IMG/VR virus record: IMGVR_UViG_3300027733_000106
Span: 1 to 39,117 of that record
From: a virus
Strand: one strand, 5' to 3'
DNA: 39,117 nucleotides
The translations under genes were made by a program, and so were the position numbers. Below the pieces are notes generated by a model. That model was not told the DNA's origin. It saw nothing but the letters and a program-made list of their open reading frames with translations, and searched no databases. Positions 9,501 to 16,754 of this stretch are shown here, piece by piece (positions within the stretch are counted from its first letter, which is position 1; each line of letters starts with the position of its first letter).

Positions 9501-11405
9501 AGCTGACGTTATTTCTCCAACTGAATCTTGAACTATTCTCCAATATACCTTAGTTGAATCAGCTAGCGCCGGCACGGATAATGAAAATTCTACACCTGCA
9601 GTAGGAGAGTTTTCACTAAGTGAAGTAATGCCACTAGTTGAAACAGACGGAGGTACTATTGGTACATTAACATAATCATCTGTGATTTCAATTGTATCGC
9701 TGGTATCTGATAATTCTTCTATCCCATTAACTGTAATATACAGTTCAATTCTAAAAAATTCTGTACCTTCTTGTCCATCTTTAGGTTTCAACGCACGTTT
9801 TAATATGTAAGTAGATGCGCTACTAATTGAAAAAGTTCCAGTATCTGCACCATCTGTAAAATCAGCTGCAGATATGTCAGTACCCCCATCGGATACAGCA
9901 ACCCATCTTACTTTTAATGGAGTTTTTGCATTTAATGCTCCAATACTAAACAACGCAGTTGCACCTTCTTTATATTTTGAAGTTGTTTGTGTTTTAAAAT
10001 ACACTGATGGTGCAGGTGGAGGTGGTGAAGCAATTGATGTATCTTGAATTACTTCATATGCAGTTGTTAACAACTCTGCTACTTTATTAGTTGCAGATGG
10101 CACAGCGTCAGTTCTGACTATAAAGTTAAACTTTTCAGTTCCTTCTTTTGTTGATAAATCAGCAGATGCCTTTAGTGTAATTGGACCAGATGTATTATTA
10201 GTAATGGTAATAGGTATATTTACAATTGAATCGAGTTCAATTCCATCAGCATCAAGAAAATCTGCAAAAGTAACACCTGCACCAATTATTGACCAATATA
10301 CCTGAGTGTCATCGTCAACATTAGTAGTTACAATTTCAAAATCTACACCAGTTATCCCATCTTCTCGCATTATAGTTGCAGACCTTGTAATAGAATATCC
10401 AGGTGCTGCTTGTCCTGCTTCAATTACATTTGAATCAGTTACAATGGTAGGTAATGGAACTGCAACATTAATGCCAGTTGCTCTATAAGATTTTGCTATA
10501 CTAACTAGTGTACCCGATACATTTAGTTCTAGGGTTGCATTTGCTGCATCTACAAACTCAATTGTAAATTCAATAGCGCAATCCGTTTCCTCGTCAACGT
10601 TAACAATTTTTGCAGAAATTGAATAATAATTTAATAAGAATGCGTTATCTGTTGAATATTTGCGGAAAACTTCTTTTTTCTCTAATAATGGTCCGTTAAC
10701 ATCAAACAATGACGCATACCCAAAACTTGTATTACCAATTTTTGATGTAGATTTTGTAGCTGTTCTAGTAAAACTAAGTGTACCTAAACCTTTTAATAGC
10801 GAAGTCCAAGATGTATTTTTTGCAGCAGATGAACTTTTTGGAATTGCACCTACTGTAGTACGCGATGCTAGTAATTGAATTTCACTTCCAGTGTTGAAGT
10901 AAAATCTCATATCTTCTGCCGTACCAAAATTTACTTGAAATGTATGAGTAGTAGTTCCATTCCATTCAGATGTTAGTTGTTGTCGTGCAATCTCAGTGTT
11001 AGTTGCATTTGCTGGTGACGGCGGAGTTCTTAATCGATCAGTTTCTGCTAAATTAACTGCACTTACTAACTGTCTAACATAACCTAATGATATTGCCTGA
11101 CTGCCAGCTAATCCTGGTATAATAGCAGCTGAAGCTAATCCTGTTTGGTGAATTCTTGCTTTTTTTATGTCATCTGCTAACAAATTATACAATGTATTTG
11201 TTAAACTTGTGTTTGGTGCTAATGGAGCATTTTCATCAGTTAGTAATGTTTGACCATATCCATAATTGCCTTCACCTGTTCCTAATATCCAACTTATGTT
11301 ACTTTGAATATTATTATATTCATCAACAGTTAAGGTTGCTGCTGAATTAGCAGCTGCTCCAGACGAGCCTGATAATGCCGCAATTGTTAGTTTTTGTATT
11401 GCCAT
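3570..11405 (-). CDS. giant tail fibre/adhesin: Calx-beta-like repeats and polyglycine-rich tip
   Basis: A 2611-residue protein, last gene of the late operon, with an AAGGA ribosome binding site. Residues 1 to about 320 form a distinct N-terminal part, probably for attachment to the tail. Residues from about 320 to 2120 hold roughly 15 degenerate repeats of about 105-140 residues. A typical unit has VxEGxxVxFxVTTP, then a W/Y-WxI strand, TxADF, and TEGxExFxIxLR. This acidic-loop pattern resembles Calx-beta sandwiches, but the family is inferred. From about 2140 to the end there are two Gly-rich segments (runs of up to eight glycines, GGNGGAG, GGGGGAGGG), resembling the glycine-rich domains of phage receptor-binding tips. 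No signal peptide or membrane segment. Likely function: a long host-binding fibre. The receptor is unknown. Confidence 0.8.
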   Translation of the reverse strand: MAIQKLTIAALSGSSGAAANSAATLTVDEYNNIQSNISWILGTGEGNYGYGQTLLTDENAPLAPNTSLTNTLYNLLADDIKKARIHQTGLASAAIIPGLAGSQAISLGYVRQLVSAVNLAETDRLRTPPSPANATNTEIARQQLTSEWNGTTTHTFQVNFGTAEDMRFYFNTGSEIQLLASRTTVGAIPKSSSAAKNTSWTSLLKGLGTLSFTRTATKSTSKIGNTSFGYASLFDVNGPLLEKKEVFRKYSTDNAFLLNYYSISAKIVNVDEETDCAIEFTIEFVDAANATLELNVSGTLVSIAKSYRATGINVAVPLPTIVTDSNVIEAGQAAPGYSITRSATIMREDGITGVDFEIVTTNVDDDTQVYWSIIGAGVTFADFLDADGIELDSIVNIPITITNNTSGPITLKASADLSTKEGTEKFNFIVRTDAVPSATNKVAELLTTAYEVIQDTSIASPPPPAPSVYFKTQTTSKYKEGATALFSIGALNAKTPLKVRWVAVSDGGTDISAADFTDGADTGTFSISSASTYILKRALKPKDGQEGTEFFRIELYITVNGIEELSDTSDTIEITDDYVNVPIVPPSVSTSGITSLSENSPTAGVEFSLSVPALADSTKVYWRIVQDSVGEITSADFSSTYSVGGAGIGGTSNDFITVKSKAAALKRYARNDGVTEGTESFKVEFYKAYPLTPENWIVTSPSVSITETVGYTISSVPTSQVVEGSTTGIRYTVTTPYTPTDTLFWNISTTSLITSSDFEALGASFNITNSTGYFDVYPRDEGITEGNQTFRVDIRTAAGGAGAVLISSPGETITELPVYTITTSITTVTEGINSVTYTITTPYTVSGTVYWSISSVTNGISTVTAADFLQQSTAIPINDSVGTLTLTPIADNSTEGDEEFRIVLRSSSSTGAIVHTQTDTLLIKELVDYTIKLSNNASTMGEGSSTTVRFVTPWMANNTPMFWRIRPVQGNITSADFSVVDADTTSGTTNRLYGTVRTQLITTGTQTVSVASFTLTAINDALTEGTETFQIELRLSENTDPIKVSDIYSVTELVPFRILLPQVNGIDVTNVNEGDSMTLTVRTPKRTKGTSLYWKAVSAGMGSQNFNYTSTLSTMSELTQMYGIIHVDDNNSSEILLTANADNLTEGNMNFYIELREFPDLLESELNDYVASESYLSLNGPFAARTLVPIMINDTSGTPEPVEVPPAMVKSVVPNHNSVIEGQSVTFSLTTENVPTTQPIYWRILSTSVNENEIAEGFAGGPVYVNSQGHLDITITTVANVRTGTKAFLLDIRLDDNSLATQSAAKSSAVEITKAQPYSIVADKLSVVEGGTVRFDVTTPLSVAPTVIHYTIVGTGVTAPDFGSGSLTGDITIGSTGTGYFTLTPVSTDSTEGDEQFTITLRDSANALITPISPCPTITITENVGYNIAASTLEIYENPVSGGQSSNVVFTVTTPAMSVSSTSLKYQIVSEDGTVVYTDFVEHKDSAGSPITGSFTVTKNVVSGKFTGTFTLTANPDNLPEGNADKFSIKLFTSDNIPIQLAASSPIITIKEVGTWSISLINPITGVAGSQSIVKDTRSTFYVSTPFLAANTSIYWEVLESGSSATVTVADFKETASANKLTGVEKVKDNKFSVSLTPTHLADLKSYTIQISEVSESAGFKTDVVAPTIRVTQNQTFSVIVPNTPLVEGNTVTFTVTYPGIPNNTFYWQLVETTGGVDASDFNPSLPELTGTKTGLTTTGGTTTVALTLATDLISEAAKSFKLAVSLTDGGPTVTGGLSNAVTFNDIGVATLNSDKASILPNEIVKYTLKLPATSTVGTIFWQINDSALSGYFTATTGTVISTTKSFDINVSSKTTYTTPLTTDTPFTITIKETNQSGTTINVTSPQVVLSAGYKMTPAGGPVNKTTGVSIAVTSPKSVTTIWWRIEGISSNVNANWFQSGAISGSITDVNSGYQLPVLIPTDPAGLGKKFKVIISEAANGKMEVGYDFTTPAVPVISPVVPNVVITSVKEPTGIIIGAPATDFVVSVSPSVATINFAIEGNGDGIMVNNSSTRSGGLSTTLTPTYVTAAANTGYAKLSISANTTAKSNNKFKVTYTATGVNGTQVTKSTSDITVSKTMITRRFYKSGELLLSSDNPTVAVTMVGGGGGGGGMAVAFGGNGGAGDKISGIVTIPSGASKLRFKLIKGGKASSTINSQVGLGGNGGDAFELFADDTYIATVAGGGGGAGGGPIPVPSRTTPTVEATVVGGAANNSLTTRYKTDGASAVDPAGNPTITPGTGAGGAPSGMYGISRTVSGKVYGGAGSGGYSYIDPGFPELTRYYAAGGVGGRGVASTTVDTGGTPYLGGVEGVPLTQSGEIGGEAYIEFTVLPMSNEVSFGYLEYKSGTNTTVNNTFTVPEGVTSLYVLVIGGGGGGGAGWDTGDYNGAAGGGGGAGRLIGVDVPVQAGWTATINVGGGGIAGFGAKGDTVLQAAYRTGGSGVRSQVVIKNGATTVSTIFAGAGNGGKGFNDTGGSASGNDYITTGGSAGSAYLTGPGTTRVTSPLIPGQTGLRDAYIDLLTGKLVNHAYTPGGQGANNGSIYGQGGNGGITSEDNVVNSGKPGTAGFVSITW
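5040..10440 (-). repeat. about 15 degenerate beta-sandwich repeats within the giant fibre gene
   Basis: The protein repeat is visible by eye: an EG-containing strand, a TTP turn, a YWxI strand, an ADF motif and a TEGxExFxI/V strand recur about every 105-140 codons. The repeats are clear in the first two thirds and lose the EG and TEG motifs in the last three or four units (about 5050-6360). DNA identity between units is low, so the array is old. Confidence 0.75.
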
Positions 11406-11415
11406 TTATATTCCT

Positions 11416-13176
11416 TTATAAAATTACTGATTCGACAATTTTAATAGTGTCGTTACTATTATCTTCAAGTGCAACTGCAAATACTAGCCATGAATCTAAC
11501 GAATTTTTAAGAACTTTAGCTACTCCTGTATCAGCTGCAACTAAATGATCGCCTTTTTTTACACTTCCGATAACTTTAACTGGTACTCTTCCTTTTAATG
11601 CAACTAGTGTACCGTTAACAAGCTCACTGTTCATTATAACCGCTGGATTTATTGATATTGCACCTAATGCTCGTTTGCCATATGTAGCAGCAGTTACTTC
11701 GTGTTCTCCGCCAATCATTAATACAGTGCCTTCATCATAGGTGTCATCTGCTAAGTATTTTTCAGCAACGTCACCATTAGCAGTAGTTGATGTTCCTACA
11801 AAATAATTTGCAACAATTGATCCAGTTGGCATTGTTAAATAACCAAATTGTCCGCCAGTTGAAAATGAACTCGTTTGCGTTATTTGTCCACCTGTTTCAA
11901 ATCCAGTTGTAGTGCCCAAAGTTAACAACACTGTAGTAGATCCTTGGGTTAATGTTGCTGCAAATGGGCCTGCTAAACTAGTACCATCTTTTTGTTTAAA
12001 TGTAAACGTTACGGACCCAGTTGCAACATGCTGATTACTTACTGTAAATGTAGTAGTGTTATCTCCACTAATTGACGACACTTTTAAATATTTAGACGTT
12101 GCAGATGTGCGTGCTACAATTGTTCCCGAAGTTGGTGTATCACTTGCTGATACATAACTTGTACCAACTTTAAGTTGATCTGCAGAATCAGCAGTACCTT
12201 TAAATGAAGTTGCATGTACTTGATTAAATACACTGGTACTTGCGCCAATATTTGACGTGCTAGGCGTTCCTGGCAAAATATCTGCACCGTTAATTTCTAA
12301 TGCAGTTTTAGTTGCGTTAGATTTAAAAGTTTTAAATACTATTTTTTCAGATAATTTATTTTCAATAGTTGGAGTTACTGCATTACCAGTAGTATCATTA
12401 TAAATGTATAATTTTTTCTTAGCAGTTTCATTACCAATAGTAAGACCAATATCAGCAAAAAACGGACTACTTGTGCTGATATAAGTTTCTGCTAAATTTC
12501 CACCTAATCTATCAGAATTAGTTGCTGTACCCCAAAATTTATATGTACTAGTTACAAACGTTGATTGATTAACGTCTTTTGATGTAATACCAGGTTTAAT
12601 TGAAGTAAATCCTGTAATAGGAGTGCTAGCATTTAATGTAAATGCAGATGTGCCTTCGTACATAACATAAACAGTAACATCATTAACAATAACTTCAATG
12701 ATATCACGATCAACCGGAGTTACTGCATTATCTCTTACTACACTACTTTTTATTTTAGTTTTAATACCAGTCAACGAACCGCCAATAAACTGTAAATTAG
12801 CAGTGTTAGTTTTACAATATAAATTATTAGTAGTAGTATCCCACCAAAAATTACCAGTTGATAAATTAGTTGGTTTGTTGTCAGTTTCAGTTGATTCAGT
12901 AATACCTAATACGTGCCATTCTTTTAAATCTGAAGTACCTGTATTAACTTTTAATCGTTTAGTTGATGTTTCATACCATAACTGCCCAGTAGTTGCTTTT
13001 GACGGAAAGGTATCATTTGCAAAATTTTCCAATAAATGAAGAAAATTTGAATTTTGTGGTATTCCATAACCGGCATAATTCTTACCAATTAATGTAATAT
13101 CAAATGTTGTATTTAATGATCCATCTAGTACAGTTGCTGCTAGATTACCATTAGATTTTTTAATGTCATAAGCCAT
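11416..13176 (-). CDS. tail fibre-like protein with shared N-terminal module and C-terminal autoprocessing-like domain
   Basis: A 586-residue protein. The first 90 residues carry the module shared with the next two upstream genes: ITLIGKNYAGYG, NFLHLLENFA, GQLWYET and LKVNTG. The middle is Ser/Thr-rich and beta-like, with NIGASTSVFNQVHATSFKGTAD near residues 305-325. The last ~120 residues, from GDVAEKY (about 464) through LMIGGEHEV, RALGAISINPAVIM, ALKGRVPVKV and GDHLVAAD, resemble a C-terminal domain found in many phage fibres and in SP-beta-type Peptidase_G2/autoproteolytic proteins; cleavage is not shown. An AAGGA ribosome binding site and a late-promoter octamer lie upstream. Probably a trimeric fibre. 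Confidence 0.75.
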   Translation of the reverse strand: MAYDIKKSNGNLAATVLDGSLNTTFDITLIGKNYAGYGIPQNSNFLHLLENFANDTFPSKATTGQLWYETSTKRLKVNTGTSDLKEWHVLGITESTETDNKPTNLSTGNFWWDTTTNNLYCKTNTANLQFIGGSLTGIKTKIKSSVVRDNAVTPVDRDIIEVIVNDVTVYVMYEGTSAFTLNASTPITGFTSIKPGITSKDVNQSTFVTSTYKFWGTATNSDRLGGNLAETYISTSSPFFADIGLTIGNETAKKKLYIYNDTTGNAVTPTIENKLSEKIVFKTFKSNATKTALEINGADILPGTPSTSNIGASTSVFNQVHATSFKGTADSADQLKVGTSYVSASDTPTSGTIVARTSATSKYLKVSSISGDNTTTFTVSNQHVATGSVTFTFKQKDGTSLAGPFAATLTQGSTTVLLTLGTTTGFETGGQITQTSSFSTGGQFGYLTMPTGSIVANYFVGTSTTANGDVAEKYLADDTYDEGTVLMIGGEHEVTAATYGKRALGAISINPAVIMNSELVNGTLVALKGRVPVKVIGSVKKGDHLVAADTGVAKVLKNSLDSWLVFAVALEDNSNDTIKIVESVIL

Positions 13177-13198
13177 TTGTATATTCCTTATTTTATTG

Positions 13199-13206
13199 TA
13201 TTTATT
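13199..13206 (-). promoter_or_regulatory. putative late promoter AATAAATA
   Basis: The minus strand reads AATAAATA, one base from the T4 late -10 octamer TATAAATA. Its 3' end is 22 nt before the ATG of the fibre gene at 13176, in the 40-bp gap between two fibre genes. Three other late genes show the same motif at 19-22 nt. Confidence 0.55.
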
Positions 13207-13216
13207 TTAAAAAGTG

Positions 13217-14110
13217 TTAAAGTTGCGATTGATACGTCCAGACACTGTTTACTACCATAAACGATTTGATAGTTGATCCATCAAGCGATACAACTTTGCA
13301 GATTGGGCCAGTGCCATTGCCATCAATCGTGTCAACTGCATAATCGGCAGCTGGAAAGATAACCTCTAATTTTTCACAGATGACTGTAGTATCAGTAATA
13401 TTTAATGTTATAGTAAGAGGAGCTAACTTTAGTTTGTTATTTAATGATCTTAAATTAACTGCATCTGCATCTTGTTCCGGATCACTTATATTTGATAGCG
13501 TTGCAAATTCTGGTGTTAAAAAGTTAAATCCGGCTCTAATATTTTCAAACCCGCCAACTCCACCGATTGGATCTTTTAAGTTAAACGTGTCAGCACTAAT
13601 AATTCCAACCGTTACCGAATCAACGATTGAACCCGATATAGGCGAAATGGAAATTATTATAATGTTATGTGCTAGCCCTTCTTCATCAAGAACTGCTTCA
13701 ACTGCAACACCGTTATTTGGTGAATTAATTGGACCAGCTAATGTATTTGATACGCCATCATTAAAATACAACTGTTTGTTTCTACTGTCAATCCAAAGAT
13801 CGCCTTTAGAGATTGAACTAGGCATTGAATCTGAAACAATAGTACTGCTGCTTAATTTAAACGCAGTACCGTCGTACACTTTTAAACGACTTTCATTTAT
13901 ATCAAACCAAAGTTGACCTCGAATTGGGTTAGCAGGAGCAGCGCCCGATGAAAAATTTTCTAATAGTCTAACAAAATTTTCATTTAAATTTTCACCGTAC
14001 GAACTTGCGTTTTTTCCAATTAATGTTAAACTTGTTGATAGTTGATCCAGTGTACCGTCAACTATTTCTGTTAGTAACGTTCCGTCTGTGTTGTTTATTA
14101 AATAACTCAT
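13217..14110 (-). CDS. short tail fibre-like protein with the shared N-terminal module
   Basis: A 297-residue protein. Residues 1-110 repeat the module of the neighbouring fibres: LTLIGKNASSYG, NFVRLLENF, PIRGQLWFD, LKVYDG and a second GDLWIDSRNKQLYFNDG unit. The remaining part is Ile/Ser/Thr-rich and probably beta-structured, with DADAVNLRSLNN near residue 215, but it has no collar or autoprocessing-like domain. It looks like a shortened paralogue of its two neighbours and may be an adaptor between the baseplate and a longer fibre; this is inferred. The ATG overlaps the previous stop by one base, with a CAGGT ribosome binding site. Confidence 0.7.
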   Translation of the reverse strand: MSYLINNTDGTLLTEIVDGTLDQLSTSLTLIGKNASSYGENLNENFVRLLENFSSGAAPANPIRGQLWFDINESRLKVYDGTAFKLSSSTIVSDSMPSSISKGDLWIDSRNKQLYFNDGVSNTLAGPINSPNNGVAVEAVLDEEGLAHNIIIISISPISGSIVDSVTVGIISADTFNLKDPIGGVGGFENIRAGFNFLTPEFATLSNISDPEQDADAVNLRSLNNKLKLAPLTITLNITDTTVICEKLEVIFPAADYAVDTIDGNGTGPICKVVSLDGSTIKSFMVVNSVWTYQSQL

Positions 14111-16098
14111 TATAATTTACCTGTAAATATTATGTAATTAATAGTTAAAAATGGATTCATTGCTGAATATCTTGCAGTACTATTAGTTAACGGTGTTATA
14201 GACGCCGTATCTAACGCGTTGGGTTGTGCAGCTGTTATATTTTCGCTTCCTGATGCTAACCCAATTATTTTACTACTAGCATCGTGAACCCGATTAGCAG
14301 GGCCATTAGGATCCCCAGTACCGTTTCGAGTACCACGTGGATTTACTGTACCGGAACCATTTTTATTAGGAACATTACCTAAAGATGCGTTATCCATACT
14401 ATCAAGACCTAATGGAAATCTGCCTCTTAAATCTGGTAATGCAAAGGTCGCATTACCAACTAACTTAGATTCAATTCGATACGAATAAGAAATAACACTA
14501 AACAACTCAGAATAGACAGCTGTTAAAATTTCACTGCCATCACATAATAGATATCCAAGCGGAACAACTGTACCTGCAAATGGAAGAATTGTGCCAACCG
14601 GTATTGACGGAACAGATGCTAAGAAATCAGATTTAGCAATACTTTTTAAATCTGAAGAAGTACCTTCATTACGAAATACTAATAATAAATCTGTATTAAA
14701 CGCACTAGTAATTGGCGGCTTGCCTGTTATTAATCCTGAACTAATTGTCGTTTTAATTTCGATATTGTCTTTACCATTATACGGAACTGCATCGCTAGTA
14801 AAATCACCAATTAATTTAATTGATGCAGCCGATTGTAGAAACCCTGCCGAGCCCGATACATTTCCATCTACGTTTCCTGTTACGTTTCCTGTTATTATTC
14901 CATGTAATCTAGTAGCATAAATGTCTTTAAATCTTAAAGAAGCTGTTCCAATGTCATATACATCATCAAGCGTTGGTTTAATTGCTGGTTGGCCGGTTAA
15001 TACTGATACTGTTAACCCTTTAGTTGTCTTTACTTCGTCATTAAATGTTGATATTTTATTAACAGTTAACGTACCATTTGAAGTAATTCCTCCAGGAGTA
15101 CTATCAGTAGACACTCCAACTACTAAATTTTTGCTAATTTTTGCTTCACCATCTACATCAAAATCTACTGATGGGTTAGTTTGATTGATACCAATTCGTT
15201 GTCTTGTATCAATATGTAAAATGTTTAAAATATCATTTGAACTATTTTTAACTCTAAACTGTATATTTTTGTTTAACGACGTTTGTGTAATAACTGAGCT
15301 ATCGATGCCAATATTAAAACTTAAATCTCCACCTATCGTTAATCCGGAATTTGATTTAACTTCAAATACATTATTAGTAGTTGATTTTACGTCAGATCTT
15401 AAAAAATTTGATGCGTTTACTGCAACATTACTAACATTTAGACTGTCAGCAGCAGTTGCAGTACCTACTAACTTAGCAGCAACAGTACTCGATACTTCAG
15501 TAGTTAATGTAATGCCTCTATTTACAGTAGCAAACCCTTTAATAAATGATTTTGGTACAAAAGTATCTGAACTAAGGATTGCAATTCTTTCATTATTTGA
15601 ATAAAATGAAATTATATTGTGCGGTGCATCATTAACACTTGCAACTGTGTCACTAACTGAATCAACAATTGCACCTGTTTTTAACCCGCCACTAAATTGT
15701 GGCCCAATTAATGACCACGAAATTCCAGAAAAAATGTACAATTGTTGCGTAATTGGATTAACCCACAAATCACCGTTACTAGAATTTGATGTAGGTTCTG
15801 TAGCAGATTTTGTTACTGCGCCAGTCGGTACCCAATTTGATCCGTCGTACACTTTAAGTAATGAATCAGATGTGGTATTATCATACCATATTTGCCCTTC
15901 AACCGGGTTGTTAGGTGCTGTACTTTTAGCAAAATTTTCTAATAAATGTAAAAAATTTTCTGCAATAATTGATGCATACCCTGTGTAATTTTGCCCAACA
16001 AATGATAGAGACGTTTGCTTATTAACATTTTTGTCTTCAACAGTAATTGCAGGTTTTGCAGAATTAGTGCTTTCGGAATACTTAACTTGATATGTCAT
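14110..16098 (-). CDS. short tail fibre-like protein with gp12-type collar domain
   Basis: A 662-residue protein. The N-terminal module (SLSFVGQNYTGYA, NFLHLLENFA, EGQIWYD, LKVYDGSNW, then GDLWVNPITQQLYIF) is shared with the two downstream genes. The middle contains RIGINQTNPSVDFDVDG near residue 300, a common fibre-shaft motif, and TLDDVYDIGTASLRFKDIYATRLHG near residue 385. A phage tail collar domain follows at about 500-580 (IPVGTILPFAG, PLGYLLCDG, FALPDLRGRFPLG). The end, NPFLTINYIIFTGKL, is the usual finish for such proteins. T4 gp12 short tail fibres have the same kind of distal domain. It probably assembles as a trimer at the baseplate and touches the cell surface. An in-frame GGAG ribosome binding site is present. 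Confidence 0.82.
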   Translation of the reverse strand: MTYQVKYSESTNSAKPAITVEDKNVNKQTSLSFVGQNYTGYASIIAENFLHLLENFAKSTAPNNPVEGQIWYDNTTSDSLLKVYDGSNWVPTGAVTKSATEPTSNSSNGDLWVNPITQQLYIFSGISWSLIGPQFSGGLKTGAIVDSVSDTVASVNDAPHNIISFYSNNERIAILSSDTFVPKSFIKGFATVNRGITLTTEVSSTVAAKLVGTATAADSLNVSNVAVNASNFLRSDVKSTTNNVFEVKSNSGLTIGGDLSFNIGIDSSVITQTSLNKNIQFRVKNSSNDILNILHIDTRQRIGINQTNPSVDFDVDGEAKISKNLVVGVSTDSTPGGITSNGTLTVNKISTFNDEVKTTKGLTVSVLTGQPAIKPTLDDVYDIGTASLRFKDIYATRLHGIITGNVTGNVDGNVSGSAGFLQSAASIKLIGDFTSDAVPYNGKDNIEIKTTISSGLITGKPPITSAFNTDLLLVFRNEGTSSDLKSIAKSDFLASVPSIPVGTILPFAGTVVPLGYLLCDGSEILTAVYSELFSVISYSYRIESKLVGNATFALPDLRGRFPLGLDSMDNASLGNVPNKNGSGTVNPRGTRNGTGDPNGPANRVHDASSKIIGLASGSENITAAQPNALDTASITPLTNSTARYSAMNPFLTINYIIFTGKL

Positions 16099-16099
16099 A

Positions 16100-16705
16100 T
16101 TACGCTCCGATACTTGTTAAACTTTGTATACGAACAGTATAGTCAATCTGAATTAATCGGTTTAATGACTTTTGCACAGGATGAAAAATAACATGGGTTA
16201 ATAACATGCTGTTACCATCATTACTAAATGATTTTAACCCTAATTCATCAAATACAAACTCACTGTTATTGTTGTTTGCCGTATCAAATGCACTTTGTCC
16301 ATATGGTTCTGTATAATCCAATAGACATGAAACAAATACATCTGTATAATTTACACCAGTTACATGACGTGTTTGAATGTAATTTCGTGTTGGATCAATG
16401 TTATTAGTTGATCGATCATTAACAACTTTTGTAAAAGTTTGGTTGTATAAACTTGCATTTGTTCCTGAACTATTAGGAGTTAAGTATGTAATAATACCAG
16501 TAGGATCAACCGCAGTACCGCCGTTTCCAAACGCCAGTTGATATATAAAACCTTCGCCGTTATCTGCAATACTTTTTGCCAATGCAATGCTTATATTTTC
16601 ATAGTGTATAGCATTTCGTTTGTTTACATACACTTCTTTACTAGAAGGATCAAAAATTTTAATATGTCCTTCTATATGTAGTCCTGTAATATCTTTATTC
16701 TGCAT
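16100..16705 (-). CDS. conserved virion-associated protein of T4-like marine phages
   Basis: A 201-residue protein with no clear catalytic motif. It begins with a beta-like stretch (HIEGHIKIFDPSSKEV), then NAIHYENISIALAKSIAD near residue 33 and FIYQLAFGNGGTAVDPTG near residue 53, and ends in a beta-rich part with DELGLKS and IDYTVRIQS. I recall similar proteins next to fibre genes in T4-like cyanophages, annotated as structural or hypothetical. Its position between the giant baseplate protein and the fibres suggests a connector or chaperone role; this is inferred from context only. The ribosome binding site is weak (GAGAG), and a GATAAATA late-promoter octamer lies 20 nt upstream of the ATG. 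Confidence 0.7.
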   Translation of the reverse strand: MQNKDITGLHIEGHIKIFDPSSKEVYVNKRNAIHYENISIALAKSIADNGEGFIYQLAFGNGGTAVDPTGIITYLTPNSSGTNASLYNQTFTKVVNDRSTNNIDPTRNYIQTRHVTGVNYTDVFVSCLLDYTEPYGQSAFDTANNNNSEFVFDELGLKSFSNDGNSMLLTHVIFHPVQKSLNRLIQIDYTVRIQSLTSIGA

Positions 16706-16725
16706 AGTGTTCTCTCGTTATCGTA

Positions 16726-16733
16726 TATTTATC
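16726..16733 (-). promoter_or_regulatory. putative late promoter GATAAATA
   Basis: The minus strand reads GATAAATA, one base from the T4 late octamer. Its 3' end is 20 nt before the ATG at 16705, in the 49-bp gap after the giant structural gene. It would allow separate strong expression of the 201-aa protein and the fibre genes. Confidence 0.6.
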
Positions 16734-16754
16734 AAGTAATAATAAGTGTTACTT

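Noticed and set aside
5040-10440. CRISPR-like or satellite array
   Set aside because: The periodicity is at protein level with variable unit length and low DNA identity, so it is a domain array in a coding gene.
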